Assembly (NCBI RefSeq): GCF_009761815.1
Contig: NZ_RWIN01000063.1
Coordinates: forward strand, 1-46,161
Direction of reading: 5' to 3'
DNA from: Pseudomonas sp. PB120
GTDB taxonomy: Bacteria > Pseudomonadota > Gammaproteobacteria > Pseudomonadales > Pseudomonadaceae
Length of the DNA stretch: 46,161 bases
The notes below the pieces were generated by a model, which did no database searches, had not been told where the DNA came from, and was given only the letters and a program-made list of their open reading frames with translations. The position numbers and the translations under genes were made by a program. This document shows positions 24,123-33,669 of the stretch, in pieces (within the stretch, counting starts at the first letter, position 1; each line of letters starts with the position of its first letter).

Positions 24123-24488
24123 AAGGACTCCAGACTTTCTAGGAATTGGACGACAGCGCCCCTAAGGTGAGCCCACTTGTGCGGCATGTCCAGTGCCTGC
24201 ATCAGGGTTTTTTCGCCTCGGGAAGCATTCCCCGGCAGCGGGGTGCGTACCAGTGTAGTCAGGGGTTGGGGGAAGGCAGGTTTGATTGGTGACAATCTGT
24301 GTAGAAGCAGATTCCAAGACTACGAAAGCTGCTTGAAGCCAAGGAGATAGTTCTGACCAAGAAGATTTTCTGTGGCTAAAAAGATCCCCTGTGGCGAGGG
24401 AGCTTGCTCCCGCTCGGCTGCGCAGCAGTCGCCAGGCTGTGGGGCCATTACACACTGGAGCACCAGCCCAGCCCCACAAGTTCTTCGC
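24123..24488. repeat. intergenic region with a single REP
   Basis: A REP-like hairpin, CCTGTGGCGAGGGAGCTTGC, begins at 24387 and runs to about 24427, where it merges into CGGCTGCGCAGCAG, a piece of the second REP family. No gene is seen in the rest of the interval. Confidence 0.6.
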
Positions 24489-24773
24489 TTATTTCTTTTC
24501 CGGCGGCAACTCTGGCAATGCCCGCAACGCAGTTTCATACCATTCGGTATTGAACGCGCGGTCTTCTTCGAGGATCGCGTCGATTTCTACTGCCAACACG
24601 TGAGCCATCAGGTTCAGGATTTCATCCCGCTCGTATCCCACCAGCGTCAGCTTGTTGAACGTCGCCTTGGCCGCTGGCGGGTTGTCGCTTTCGATCTGGT
24701 TTTCGATGGCTTCGATCAGAGTGTTTTCGGTGAATTCTTCTTCGTCGCTGTCGATGTCGGTTGGCTCGCTCAT
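24489..24773 (-). CDS. conserved hypothetical protein
   Basis: A 94-residue acidic protein with an Asp/Glu-rich N-terminus (MSEPTDIDSDEEEFTENTLI) and a helical body including FNKLTLVGYERDEILNLMAH. I cannot name its family with certainty. AGGAG lies upstream of the ATG and codon use matches the neighbours, so the gene is real. It has no signal peptide or membrane segment, so it is probably cytoplasmic. Confidence 0.75.
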   Translation of the reverse strand: MSEPTDIDSDEEEFTENTLIEAIENQIESDNPPAAKATFNKLTLVGYERDEILNLMAHVLAVEIDAILEEDRAFNTEWYETALRALPELPPEKK

Positions 24774-24897
24774 GGCAGGCTCCTAAAGTTAAGGCGGCCA
24801 GTTTACCCGCATTCAGCATCGTGATGCTGCTGGCAAGAATGGTCCGAGCGATCTATAAAACAGGACTGCCAACCCCGCACGGCCTGGAGGCTTTGTG

Positions 24898-25557
24898 ATG
24901 CTCAAGCTTTATGGATTTTCCGTCAGTAACTACTACAACATGGTGAAACTGGGGTTGCTCGAGAAGGGCCTGCCATTCGAAGAAGTGCCGTTTTATGGCG
25001 GCACCAGCCCGGAGGCGCTGGCCATCAGCCCGCGCGGCAAGGTGCCGGTCTTGCACGCCGAGCAGGGCTTCATCAACGAAACGGCGGTGATTCTCGAGTA
25101 CATCGAACAAAGCCAGAAAGGCGTGCCCCTGTTGCCGAGCGATCCTTTCAAGCGCGCCCAGGTGCTGGCGCTGGCCAAGGAAATCGAGCTGTACATCGAA
25201 TTGCCGGCTCGGGCCTGTTACCCCGAAGCGTTTTTCGGGATGCAATTACCGGATGCAATCAAGGAAAAGACCAAGGCCGAGTTGCTGGCAGGGTTTGCCG
25301 CGTTGGGCAGGCATGCCAGATTCGCCCCTTATGTGGCGGGCGACAGCTTGAGCATTGCGGATCTGTATTTCCTGTACAGCGTGCCGTTGGCGTACGGGGT
25401 GGCGAAAAAGCTGTTTGATATCGATCTGTTGGCTGAAATGCCGGCAGCCAAGGCGCTGCTGGAGCGACTGGAGCAGAACCCGAACGTGCAGCGGATTGCC
25501 GCGGACAAGGAAGCGGCGATGCCAGCGTTCATGGCGATGGTCGCGTCCAAGCGATAA
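24898..25557 (+). CDS. glutathione S-transferase family protein (copy 1)
   Basis: A 219-residue GST. The N-terminal thioredoxin-like domain starts MLKLYGFSVSNYYNMVKLGL, and the glutathione-binding segment is SPRGKVPVLHAEQGFINETA (cis-Pro and acidic/Thr contact). The helical C-terminal domain has FAPYVAGDSLSIADLYFLYS. ATG at 24898 has GGAGG upstream. It is closely similar over its whole length to the next gene, so the two are a tandem duplication. Substrate cannot be deduced. Confidence 0.9.
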   Translation: MLKLYGFSVSNYYNMVKLGLLEKGLPFEEVPFYGGTSPEALAISPRGKVPVLHAEQGFINETAVILEYIEQSQKGVPLLPSDPFKRAQVLALAKEIELYIELPARACYPEAFFGMQLPDAIKEKTKAELLAGFAALGRHARFAPYVAGDSLSIADLYFLYSVPLAYGVAKKLFDIDLLAEMPAAKALLERLEQNPNVQRIAADKEAAMPAFMAMVASKR

Positions 25558-25737
25558 ACAAGGCGCAATCATTGTGCGTGTCAGAAGATTCGTAATCTTT
25601 TGTCCCATTTGGCCGCCATCCTTGTCGGGCGGCGCTCACGCACGATTTCGTCGCATACGGTAATAACCGAACACTTTCAGGAACCCGGGCAGTGTTTACC
25701 TTGAGCATCGAACCCATACGGTCAAGGAAACCGGACG

Positions 25738-26412
25738 ATGCTCAAGCTATACGGCTTTGCTGCCAGCAATTATTTCAACATGGTCAAACTGGCACTTCTT
25801 GAAAAAGGCGTGCCGTTTGAAACTGTCCCGTTCCATGGGTGCCAGAACCCGGACATCCTTGCCGTCAGCCCGCGGGGGAAAGTACCCGTGCTGGAGACCG
25901 AACACGGTTTCCTGAGCGAGACCGACGCCATCCTGGATTACATCGAAGACACCCAGCCGGGCATGTCGCTGTTGCCGGTAGACCCGTTTGCACGGGCAAG
26001 CGTTCGGGCGTTGGCCAAGGAAATCGAGTTGTACATCGAGCTGCCGGCGCGAGTCTGTTATGTCGAAGTGTTCTTTGGTGGCAGGCCGACACCCGATGCG
26101 CTGAAGGCCAAGTCCGAGCGAGACTTGATCAAAGGATTTGCCGCGTTGAAGCACCGGGCGCGGTTTGCTCCCTATGTGACCGGTGAGCAATTCACCCTGG
26201 CGGATTTGTACTTTCTCTACAGCGTCGATCTGGCGGTGGACGTCGGGAAGCGTTTGTTTAACGTCGATTTCCTGCGCGACATGCCTGGCGCAATAGCTCT
26301 GCAGAAGCGTCTGGCGGAAAACCCGAACGTACAAAAAATCGCCGCTGACAGGCTGGCCGAAGCTCCCGCCTTTCTGGATCGGGTGCGGGCAGTGGGGGGC
26401 GGGAAAGGCTGA
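25738..26412 (+). CDS. glutathione S-transferase family protein (copy 2)
   Basis: A 224-residue paralogue of the preceding GST, starting MLKLYGFAASNYFNMVKLAL with SPRGKVPVLETEHGFLSETD and FAPYVTGEQFTLADLYFLYS. AAGGA lies upstream of the ATG. The 180 nt between the two genes is long enough for a separate promoter. The catalytic-region motif SNY(Y/F)NMVK is shared by both. Divergence is spread along the whole length, so the duplication is not recent. Confidence 0.9.
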   Translation: MLKLYGFAASNYFNMVKLALLEKGVPFETVPFHGCQNPDILAVSPRGKVPVLETEHGFLSETDAILDYIEDTQPGMSLLPVDPFARASVRALAKEIELYIELPARVCYVEVFFGGRPTPDALKAKSERDLIKGFAALKHRARFAPYVTGEQFTLADLYFLYSVDLAVDVGKRLFNVDFLRDMPGAIALQKRLAENPNVQKIAADRLAEAPAFLDRVRAVGGGKG

Positions 26413-26415
26413 GCA

Positions 26416-26451
26416 TAAAAAAGCTCGATGGCCGGACGGCCATCGAGCTCA
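26416..26451 (-). terminator. intrinsic terminator of argH
   Basis: A perfect 12-bp stem, AGCTCGATGGCC/GGCCATCGAGCT, is followed on the minus strand by TTTTTTA. It lies between the convergent GST and argH genes. Confidence 0.88.
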
Positions 26452-26466
26452 GGTGTTACAGGCGAC

Positions 26467-27861
26467 TCAGCGGCTGGCGAGCAGTGCCTGACCGCGAATC
26501 ACGGCTTTCTTGACCTGCGCCGGCGCAGTGCCGCCGATATGGTCACGGGCATTCACCGAGCCTTCCAGGGTCAGCACCGCAAACACATCCTGATCGATCT
26601 GGTCGCTGAATTTGCGCAGTTCTTCCAGGCTCATTTCCGCCAGGTCCTTGCCGCTTTCCACGCCGTACTTCACCGCATGGCCAACGATTTCGTGGCAGTC
26701 ACGGAACGGCAGGCCGCGACGAACCAGGTAGTCGGCCAGGTCGGTGGCGGTGGAGAAGCCGCGCAGCGCTGCTTCGCGCATGATCGCGTGCTTGGGCTTG
26801 ATCGCCGGGATCATGTCGGCAAAGGCGCGCAGCGAATCGCGCAGCGTGTCGGCGGCGTCGAACAACGGCTCCTTGTCTTCCTGGTTGTCCTTGTTGTAGG
26901 CCAATGGCTGGCCTTTCATCAGGGTCAGCAGGCCCATCAGCGCGCCGAACACTCGACCGGACTTGCCGCGCACCAGCTCCGGGACGTCCGGGTTTTTCTT
27001 TTGCGGCATGATCGAGCTGCCGGTGCAGAAACGGTCCGGCAGATCGATGAACTGGAACTGAGCGCTGGTCCACAGCACCAGCTCTTCGGAGAAGCGCGAC
27101 AAGTGCATCATCGCGATGCTGGCGGCCGAGCAGAATTCGATGGCGAAGTCGCGATCGGACACATTGTCCAGCGAGTTGCCGCCTACTGCGTCGAAGCCCA
27201 GTAGCTGCGCGGTGTATTCGCGGTCGATCGGGTAGGTGGTGCCGGCCAGCGCGGCGCTGCCCAGTGGCATGCGATTGGTACGTTTGCGGCAGTCGACCAG
27301 GCGTTCGTAGTCGCGGCTGAGCATTTCGAACCAGGCCAGCATGTGGTGCCCGAAAGTCACCGGCTGCGCGGTTTGCAGGTGGGTGAAGCCCGGCATGATG
27401 CTGCCGGCTTCGCGCTCGGCCTGCTCCAGCAAGCCTTTTTGCAGACGGGTGATTTCGCCCAGGATCAGGTCGATTTCGTCACGCAGCCACAAGCGGATGT
27501 CGGTGGCGACCTGGTCGTTACGGCTGCGGCCGGTGTGCAGCTTTTTACCGGTCACGCCGATGCGGTCAGTCAGGCGCGCCTCGATGTTCATGTGCACGTC
27601 TTCGAGGTCGACGCGCCAGTCGAACTGGCCGGCCTCGATTTCACCCTGGATGGTCTTCAGGCCATCGATGATGCGGTCGCGCTCGGCATCGGTCAGCACG
27701 CCGACCTTGGCCAGCATGGTAGCGTGGGCGATCGAGCCCATGATGTCGTGGCGATACAGGCGCTGGTCGAAGGTGACGGAGGCGGTGAAGCGGGCGACGA
27801 AGGCGTCGACGGGTTCACTGAAGCGGCCGCCCCAGGACTGATTGGTCTTGTCAGTGCTCAT
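26467..27861 (-). CDS. argH: argininosuccinate lyase
   Basis: A 464-residue enzyme of the fumarase/aspartase superfamily making arginine and fumarate from argininosuccinate. It shows [20 protein letters not shown] at the N-terminus, [35 protein letters not shown], and the signature [20 protein letters not shown] with the catalytic Ser. ATG at 27861 gives the family length; upstream in-frame ATGs add a non-conserved extension. It is divergent from algR, as in other Pseudomonas. Confidence 0.96.
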   Translation of the reverse strand: MSTDKTNQSWGGRFSEPVDAFVARFTASVTFDQRLYRHDIMGSIAHATMLAKVGVLTDAERDRIIDGLKTIQGEIEAGQFDWRVDLEDVHMNIEARLTDRIGVTGKKLHTGRSRNDQVATDIRLWLRDEIDLILGEITRLQKGLLEQAEREAGSIMPGFTHLQTAQPVTFGHHMLAWFEMLSRDYERLVDCRKRTNRMPLGSAALAGTTYPIDREYTAQLLGFDAVGGNSLDNVSDRDFAIEFCSAASIAMMHLSRFSEELVLWTSAQFQFIDLPDRFCTGSSIMPQKKNPDVPELVRGKSGRVFGALMGLLTLMKGQPLAYNKDNQEDKEPLFDAADTLRDSLRAFADMIPAIKPKHAIMREAALRGFSTATDLADYLVRRGLPFRDCHEIVGHAVKYGVESGKDLAEMSLEELRKFSDQIDQDVFAVLTLEGSVNARDHIGGTAPAQVKKAVIRGQALLASR

Positions 27862-28320
27862 GAATTCGCTCGTATCGGCTGAAGAAAGATGGCGTTGAAA
27901 GCTGCTGCGGATAATAACAGGGTTGCCAATCCTGTCGGTGACACTGGTCGACACGTTTTTTTCTCATGGCCCGGCCCATACTCCGGGCCGCGCGCAGGCT
28001 GTTAGTGCAACGATATTTTTCGATTGAGCAATATCGTCCCGGCAACCGTCTACAGTTGGACAGTAGGATCAGCGCACTTCCAGGCGCTGCAGCTGACTAT
28101 AAGAATAGGGGGTGTTCATATTGTGTATCAGCAAACCCTGTGGCGATGCCTCGCCAACGCGGGCCTGGACCGCCAATTGCCAGGCAAATGAAAATTTAGC
28201 CGTCGGACAAGCGGCACTTTTTGGCCTTCGCGCTAGTCTTAGCGTGGATCGCGGTGACGGACGTCACTTCACCTGTCTACGCTATCCTTGTGCGAGACTC
28301 ACGCAGGAATCCAGCGCAAT
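27862..28320. other. argH-algR divergent intergenic region
   Basis: No convincing gene is present; in P. aeruginosa the sensor gene algZ/fimS occupies this position. Visible structures are a hairpin GGCCCGG/CCGGGCC around 27968-27990 and a perfect 8-bp inverted repeat ACGATATT (28010-28017)/AATATCGT (28030-28037), either of which could be an operator. The algR promoter must lie to the right, but I see no clear sigma-70 hexamers. Confidence 0.5.
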
Positions 28321-29067
28321 ATGAATGTCCTGATCGTTGATGACGAACCCCTGGCCCGCGAGCGCCTGAGCCGAATGGTCGGCGAACTCGAGGGATACAG
28401 CGTCCTGGAGCCTAGCGCCACGAACGGCGAAGAGGCGTTGGCACTGATCGACAGCCACAAACCGGATATCGTCTTGCTCGATATCCGCATGCCAGGCCTT
28501 GATGGTCTGCAAGTGGCTGCCCGGTTGTGCGAACGCGAAACCCCGCCCGCCGTTGTGTTTTGCACAGGGCCCGATGAATTTGCCGTGGAAGCCTTACAGG
28601 CCAGCGCCGTAGGCTATCTGGTGAAACCTGTGCGTACTGAACATTTGCATGATGCGTTAAAGAAAGCCGAGCGGCCTAATCGTGTCCAGCTCGCCGCCCT
28701 GACCCGACCTGCCGCCGAAAGTGGCAGCGGCCCGCGTAGCCATATCAGCGCCCGCACCCGTAAAGGCATCGAACTGATCCCGCTGGATCAGGTGGTGTAC
28801 TTCATCGCGGACCATAAGTACGTGACCTTGCGCCACGAAAGCGGCGAAGTGCTGCTGGACGAGCCGCTCAAGGCCCTCGAAGACGAATTTGGCGACCGTT
28901 TCGTGCGTATCCACCGCAATGCACTGGTCGCTCGTGAGCGTATCGAGCGCCTGCAGCGCACGCCACTGGGGCACTTTCAGCTGTTCCTCAAAGGCCTGAA
29001 CGGGGACGCCTTGATCGTCAGTCGACGTCATGTGGCCGGCGTGCGAAAGATGATGCAACAGCTTTAA
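28321..29067 (+). CDS. algR: response regulator AlgR (LytTR family)
   Basis: A 248-residue response regulator. The receiver domain MNVLIVDDEPLARERLSRMV has the acidic pair, phospho-Asp in KPDIVLLDIRMPG (Asp54) and Lys in VGYLVKPVRTEHL. The C-terminal LytTR DNA-binding domain (about 140-245) includes ARTRKGIELIPLDQVVYFIA and DRFVRIHRNALVARERIERL. AlgR controls alginate, type IV pili and other virulence traits in P. aeruginosa. ATG at 28321 is preferred to 28288, as it starts at the conserved receiver. No cognate kinase gene is adjacent. hemC follows after 138 nt. Confidence 0.95.
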   Translation: MNVLIVDDEPLARERLSRMVGELEGYSVLEPSATNGEEALALIDSHKPDIVLLDIRMPGLDGLQVAARLCERETPPAVVFCTGPDEFAVEALQASAVGYLVKPVRTEHLHDALKKAERPNRVQLAALTRPAAESGSGPRSHISARTRKGIELIPLDQVVYFIADHKYVTLRHESGEVLLDEPLKALEDEFGDRFVRIHRNALVARERIERLQRTPLGHFQLFLKGLNGDALIVSRRHVAGVRKMMQQL

Positions 29068-29143
29068 ACCGCCGTTCTCAGTCAATCACACACCCGCTTG
29101 CCGGACATCCGGGGGCCAGGGAGGCCACGCAGCATCTGATACA

Positions 29144-29162
29144 AGTCAAAGTGGATTTGACT
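29144..29162. promoter_or_regulatory. palindrome in the hemC promoter region
   Basis: A perfect 7-bp inverted repeat, AGTCAAA/TTTGACT, with a 5-nt spacer, lies upstream of a TATTAT hexamer (29170-29175) and 44 nt before the hemC start. It could be an operator overlapping the -35 region. Confidence 0.4.
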
Positions 29163-29205
29163 GAGCTGTTATTATCCGCCGTATCTATTCAGTACGGATT
29201 GATCC

Positions 29206-30147
29206 ATGTCCTCTCGCGAAATCCGCATCGCCACCCGCAAAAGCGCTCTTGCCCTGTGGCAGGCCGAATACGTCAAAGCCCGTCTGGAAGAGGCCCATCC
29301 GGGTCTGCTCGTGACGTTGGTGCCCATGGTCAGTCGCGGCGACAAGCTGCTGGACTCGCCGCTGTCGAAGATCGGCGGCAAGGGTCTGTTCGTCAAAGAA
29401 CTGGAAACCGCACTGCTGGAAAACGAAGCCGACATCGCCGTCCATTCGATGAAAGACGTGCCGATGGATTTTCCGGAAGGCCTGGGGCTGTTCTGCATTT
29501 GCGAGCGCGAAGACCCGCGCGACGCGTTTGTCTCCAATACCTACGCCAGCCTGGATGAGTTGCCGCAAGGCAGCATCGTCGGCACGTCCAGCCTGCGCCG
29601 TCAGGCCCAGTTGCTGACCCGTCGCCCGGACCTGGAAATCCGCTTTCTGCGGGGCAACGTCAATACGCGCCTGGCCAAGCTCGATGCCGGCGAATACGAC
29701 GCCATCATCCTCGCCGCCGCTGGCTTGATTCGCCTGGGCTTTGAGGATCGCATCACTTCGCCCATCAGTGTCGACGACAGTCTGCCCGCGGGCGGCCAGG
29801 GCGCCGTCGGTATCGAATGTCGCACAGCCGACAGCGAGATCCACGCGTTGCTGGCGCCGCTGCACCACCAGGACACCGCCACCCGCGTGATGGCCGAACG
29901 CGCCCTCAACAAACATTTGAATGGCGGCTGCCAAGTGCCGATCGCCTGCTACGCCGTACTTGAAGGCGAGCAGGTCTGGTTGCGTGGCCTGGTCGGCGAT
30001 CCGAGCGGCGGCCTGTTGTTGAGCGCCGATGCGCGTGCGCCGCGCGGCGATGCCGAAGCCTTGGGTGTGCGTGTGGCCGAGGACCTGCTGGGTCAAGGCG
30101 CCAACGACATTCTCAAAGCGGTTTATGGTGAGGCAGGTCACGAGTGA
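29206..30147 (+). CDS. hemC: hydroxymethylbilane synthase (porphobilinogen deaminase)
   Basis: A 313-residue enzyme polymerising four porphobilinogens into hydroxymethylbilane. It starts [20 protein letters not shown], with catalytic-site segments [28 protein letters not shown] and SSLRRQAQL. The dipyrromethane cofactor cysteine is Cys242 in [13 protein letters not shown]. Its last codons overlap the hemD start by 4 nt. First gene of the hemCDXY operon, in the usual place after algR. Confidence 0.97.
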   Translation: MSSREIRIATRKSALALWQAEYVKARLEEAHPGLLVTLVPMVSRGDKLLDSPLSKIGGKGLFVKELETALLENEADIAVHSMKDVPMDFPEGLGLFCICEREDPRDAFVSNTYASLDELPQGSIVGTSSLRRQAQLLTRRPDLEIRFLRGNVNTRLAKLDAGEYDAIILAAAGLIRLGFEDRITSPISVDDSLPAGGQGAVGIECRTADSEIHALLAPLHHQDTATRVMAERALNKHLNGGCQVPIACYAVLEGEQVWLRGLVGDPSGGLLLSADARAPRGDAEALGVRVAEDLLGQGANDILKAVYGEAGHE

Positions 30148-30911
30148 CGGGCTGGCGCCTGCTGCTGACGCGTCCCGCGGATGAGTCGGCGGCGCTGAGC
30201 GATGTGCTGGCCGAAGCGGGGATTTTCAGCAGCAGCTTGCCGCTTTTGGAAATTGAGCCGATTCCGGTCTCTGACACAATGCGCCGGCTGATTCAGGATC
30301 TGGATGCCTACTGCGCGGTGATCGTGGTCAGCAAGCCGGCCGCCCGGATCGGCGTCGATCTGCTCCGTCAGTATTGGCCACAGTCACCGGATCTGAAATG
30401 GTTCAGTGTGGGGGCGGCGACTGCGCAGATTCTTGAAGATCACCGACTGGATGTGAGCTTCCCGGCGGAGGGCGATGACAGCGAAGCCTTGCTTGAACTG
30501 CCTCTGCTGCGCGAGGCTATCGTGCGGCCTGATCCTCGCGTGTTGATCATGCGCGGGGAGGGCGGTCGCGAGTTGCTTGCTGAGCGTTTGCGTGAGCGAG
30601 GTGCTAGTGTCGAGTATCTTGAGTTGTACCGCCGCGGCCTGCCTCAGTACCCGCCGGCAGCGCTGCCTGACCGGATTGAAGCGGAACGCTTGAATGGGCT
30701 GGTGGTCAGCAGTGGACAGGGTTTTGAGCACCTGCATCAATTGGCCGGCGATGCATGGCCGCAATTGGCCCGGTTGCCGTTGTTTGTTCCAAGCCCCAGG
30801 GTCGCCGAGCTGGCACGTGCCGCCGGGGCTCTGACAGTTGTGGATTGCCGCGGCGCGAGTGCCGCGGCTTTGCTGACGGCGTTACGGGAGCCCCCCGAAC
30901 CCGTTCTCTAA
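30144..30911 (+). CDS. hemD: uroporphyrinogen-III synthase
   Basis: A 255-residue HemD family protein that cyclises hydroxymethylbilane with inversion of ring D. The family is poorly conserved; typical features are [20 protein letters not shown] at the N-terminus, [40 protein letters not shown] and [14 protein letters not shown]. Translationally coupled to hemC (4-nt overlap). hemX follows after 16 nt. Confidence 0.94.
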   Translation: MTGWRLLLTRPADESAALSDVLAEAGIFSSSLPLLEIEPIPVSDTMRRLIQDLDAYCAVIVVSKPAARIGVDLLRQYWPQSPDLKWFSVGAATAQILEDHRLDVSFPAEGDDSEALLELPLLREAIVRPDPRVLIMRGEGGRELLAERLRERGASVEYLELYRRGLPQYPPAALPDRIEAERLNGLVVSSGQGFEHLHQLAGDAWPQLARLPLFVPSPRVAELARAAGALTVVDCRGASAAALLTALREPPEPVL

Positions 30912-30927
30912 TGCAAAGGATGGATAC

Positions 30928-32082
30928 GTGAGCGAAACAGCCTTGCCTAAAGATGACGTCCAGCCCGTGCTTGACGCACCGGTTGAAGCACCGATTGAAA
31001 CTGCGCCGCCTGCTGCTGTGCAGCGCCGAGGAAACGGGCTGGCGATTGTCGCGCTGCTGCTCGGCGCTGCCGGTGTTGCGGTGGGCGGTTGGGGTGTCTG
31101 GCAGGTGCGTCACCTGCAAGCCACTAATCAGCAGCAACTGACTCAAGTGCAGGCTTTGAACGATCAGGCGCAGAGCCTGAAGCTCAATGAGCAGCGCCTG
31201 AGTGCCCGGCTTGAGCAACTGCCTCCCGCTGACGAGCTGGAAGCGCGCAGCCGTCTGGTGACGCAGTTGCAAGGTGATCAGCAACGCTTGAATCAACGTC
31301 TGGAAACTGTCCTCGGCGCCAGTCGCAAGGACTGGCGTCTGGCCGAGGCCGAACACTTGTTGCGCCTGGCCAGCCTGCGTTTGTCAGCGTTGCAGGACAT
31401 CAGCAGCGCTCAGGCCCTGGTGCAGGGCGCTGACGAAATTCTGCGTGAACAGAACGACCCGGGCTCTTTTGCCGCTCGCGAGCAAGTGGCCAAAACGCTG
31501 GTGGCGTTGCGCAGCACCGAGCAGCCGGACCGCACCGGGCTGTTCCTGCGACTGGGTGCCCTGCGTGACCAGGTCATTGGTCTCACCGAGTTGGCCCCCG
31601 AATACAAAGACCGTGGCGAATCCCTGCTGGGCCTGACCGCTGATGGCGACGGCGCGAGTCGCTGGGCGCAGTGGTGGGATCAGATTTCTCGCTACATTCG
31701 CATCGATTTCGATGCCGACAAAAATGTGCGGCCATTGCTGGCCGGTCAGAGTCTGAGCCAGGTGCGCCTGGCCCTGAGCCTGGCACTGGAGCAGGCGCAA
31801 TGGGCCGCGCTCAACGGCCAGGCAGCCGTTTACACCCAGGCCCTGGCCGAAGCGCGGGATGTGCTGCGAGGCAATTTCAACCCGGACAACCCGAAGAGCA
31901 AAGTGATGCTCGAACAGGTTGGCGAGTTGAGCAAGCAACCGGTCACCGTGGTTACGCCTGACCTGACCGGCACATTGAGCGCGGTCCAGGGTTACCTGGA
32001 ACGACGCAATGTCAACGCCGAGGACTCGATCAAGCCGATGGCGAAACCTGCCGCGGACGCTGCGCTGGAGGCCACGCCATGA
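30928..32082 (+). CDS. hemX: HemX-like membrane protein
   Basis: A 384-residue HemX family protein. A Pro/Ala-rich cytoplasmic N-terminus is followed by one membrane helix (about 35-58, LAIVALLLGAAGVAVGGWGV) and a long coiled coil (about 60-125, Gln/Leu-rich). The conserved domain shows WRLAEAEHLLRLASLRLSAL and IRIDFDADKNVRPLLAGQSL. Although often annotated as a methyltransferase, it lacks such motifs and its function is uncertain. GTG start with AAAGGA upstream; the stop overlaps hemY by 4 nt. Confidence 0.92.
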   Translation: MSETALPKDDVQPVLDAPVEAPIETAPPAAVQRRGNGLAIVALLLGAAGVAVGGWGVWQVRHLQATNQQQLTQVQALNDQAQSLKLNEQRLSARLEQLPPADELEARSRLVTQLQGDQQRLNQRLETVLGASRKDWRLAEAEHLLRLASLRLSALQDISSAQALVQGADEILREQNDPGSFAAREQVAKTLVALRSTEQPDRTGLFLRLGALRDQVIGLTELAPEYKDRGESLLGLTADGDGASRWAQWWDQISRYIRIDFDADKNVRPLLAGQSLSQVRLALSLALEQAQWAALNGQAAVYTQALAEARDVLRGNFNPDNPKSKVMLEQVGELSKQPVTVVTPDLTGTLSAVQGYLERRNVNAEDSIKPMAKPAADAALEATP

Positions 32083-33317
32083 AGCGCCTCTATGTGATCG
32101 TGTTTTTGATGATCGCCGCTGCCGCCGCGTTGGGGCTGGCGATTGCCGAACATTCCGGCTACGTGCTGATCGCCTACAAGAGCTTCCGTTTCGAATCGAG
32201 CCTGTGGGCCACCCTGGCGCTGATCGCGGTGCTGTGGCTGGTGTTCTGGGGCATCAAGTCGTTGATCGAACTGGTGACGACTTCCAGTGGTGTGGTCAAT
32301 CCCTGGTCGCGGCGTAACCGCAGTCGTCGGGTGCAGGTGGCGATTGAGCACGGTCAACTGGATCTGGCTGAAGGTCGCTGGGCCAGCGCGCAGCGCCACT
32401 TGCACCGCGCCGCCGAAGCCGAGCGTCAGCCGTTGTTGTACTACCTCGGTGCGGCCCGCGCCGCGAACGAACAAGGGCACTACGAGGAAAGCGACAATCT
32501 GCTGGAGCGAGCTCTCGAACGCCAACCCCAGGCCGAGTTGGCGATTGCCCTGAGTCACGCCCAATTGCAGACGGATCGCGGCGATACCGAAGGCGCCTTG
32601 GCGACGCTGCAAGCCATGCACGAGCGTCATCCTCACAACGCACAGACTTTGCGCCAGTTGCAGCGCCTGCATCAACAGCGCGGCGACTGGTCGGCGGTTA
32701 TTCGCCTGCTGCCGGAGCTGCGCAAGGACAAGGTCCTGCCACCGGCTGAGCTGACTGAGCTGGAACGCCGGGCCTGGGGTGAAAACCTGTCCCTGGCTGC
32801 CCATCAGGAAGAGGACGGAACGGTCGGCCTGCAATCACTCAACCGTGCCTGGCAACAGCTGTCTTCGGCTCAGCGCCAGGAGCCTCCATTGGTGCTCGCT
32901 TACGCCGAGCAATTGCGCCAACTGGGTGCACAGGTCGAGGCCGAAGAGGTTTTGCGCACGGCCCTCAAACGCAGCTACGACAGCCATCTGGCGCGTCTGT
33001 ACGGACTGGTTCGCGGCAGTGACCCTGCGCGCCAACTGCAAACCGCCGAAGGTTGGTTGAAGGATCATCCGGCCGATCCAAGCCTGCTGCTGACCCTGGG
33101 CCGGTTGTGTCTGCAGAACAGTCTTTGGGGCAAGGCCAGGGATTATCTGGAAAACAGCCTTCGCGTGCAGCGCAACCCGGAAGCCTGCGCGGAACTGGCG
33201 CGGTTGCTGGCTCAGTTGGGCGACACCGAACGCAGTAATCAGTTGTTCCAGGAAGGGCTAGGTTTACTCGACGAACGCCTGCTGGCGGCCCCGTTGCCGG
33301 TTCTAGCACGCGCCTGA
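32079..33317 (+). CDS. hemY: HemY-like TPR membrane protein
   Basis: A 412-residue HemY family protein, not protoporphyrinogen oxidase despite the name. Two N-terminal membrane helices (about 4-23, LYVIVFLMIAAAAALGLAIA; and 43-62, ATLALIAVLWLVFWGIKSLI) precede TPR-like helical repeats (about 95-400). Conserved segments include GRWASAQRHLHRAAEAERQP and HPADPSLLLTLGRLCLQNSL. It ends the hem operon. The family is implicated in heme synthesis or its assembly at the membrane, without a known activity. Confidence 0.92.
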   Translation: MKRLYVIVFLMIAAAAALGLAIAEHSGYVLIAYKSFRFESSLWATLALIAVLWLVFWGIKSLIELVTTSSGVVNPWSRRNRSRRVQVAIEHGQLDLAEGRWASAQRHLHRAAEAERQPLLYYLGAARAANEQGHYEESDNLLERALERQPQAELAIALSHAQLQTDRGDTEGALATLQAMHERHPHNAQTLRQLQRLHQQRGDWSAVIRLLPELRKDKVLPPAELTELERRAWGENLSLAAHQEEDGTVGLQSLNRAWQQLSSAQRQEPPLVLAYAEQLRQLGAQVEAEEVLRTALKRSYDSHLARLYGLVRGSDPARQLQTAEGWLKDHPADPSLLLTLGRLCLQNSLWGKARDYLENSLRVQRNPEACAELARLLAQLGDTERSNQLFQEGLGLLDERLLAAPLPVLARA

Positions 33318-33327
33318 TGTTTCAACT

Positions 33328-33452
33328 GCAGCAGCTGGCGCAGCCTGCGTCCGGCTGCGCAGCAGTCGCTGAATTTTTCCCGCCGATCTACCTCAAACAA
33401 CACGAATGTACGTCTGCTGCGCAGCCGAACGCAGTCTGCGCCAGATGCTACA
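33328..33452. repeat. REPIN, second family, diverged copy
   Basis: GCAGCAGCTGGCGCAGCCTG at 33328 and its imperfect inverse ending near 33452 belong to the same family as 9811-9941. The remaining 33453-33669 shows no gene; just before dsbH an inverted repeat CCGTAAC (33635-33641)/GTTACGG (33656-33662) lies 8 nt from the start codon and could cover the ribosome site. Confidence 0.75.
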
Positions 33453-33669
33453 GGAGGGGTGTTAACAGGTTTTTCAGGCTCGAATTTGTTCCGATTTCTT
33501 ACGCGCGTAGTCCTTCATCGGCAAAGTCCTACGCACGACTACACCTAATCCTCTCGTTCCTGTCGGGATTTCCCTACAGTTCTGAGGAAGTGTCCGTGCT
33601 GGCCCGCCTTGTAAGGCTGGCACGCTTTCCTCTACCGTAACGGCCTGTCTCAACTGTTACGGAAAAACC

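Noticed and set aside
27966..28199. 77-codon ORF between argH and algR
   Set aside because: It has no ribosome site, its composition is unlike a protein and it spans palindromes; probably intergenic.
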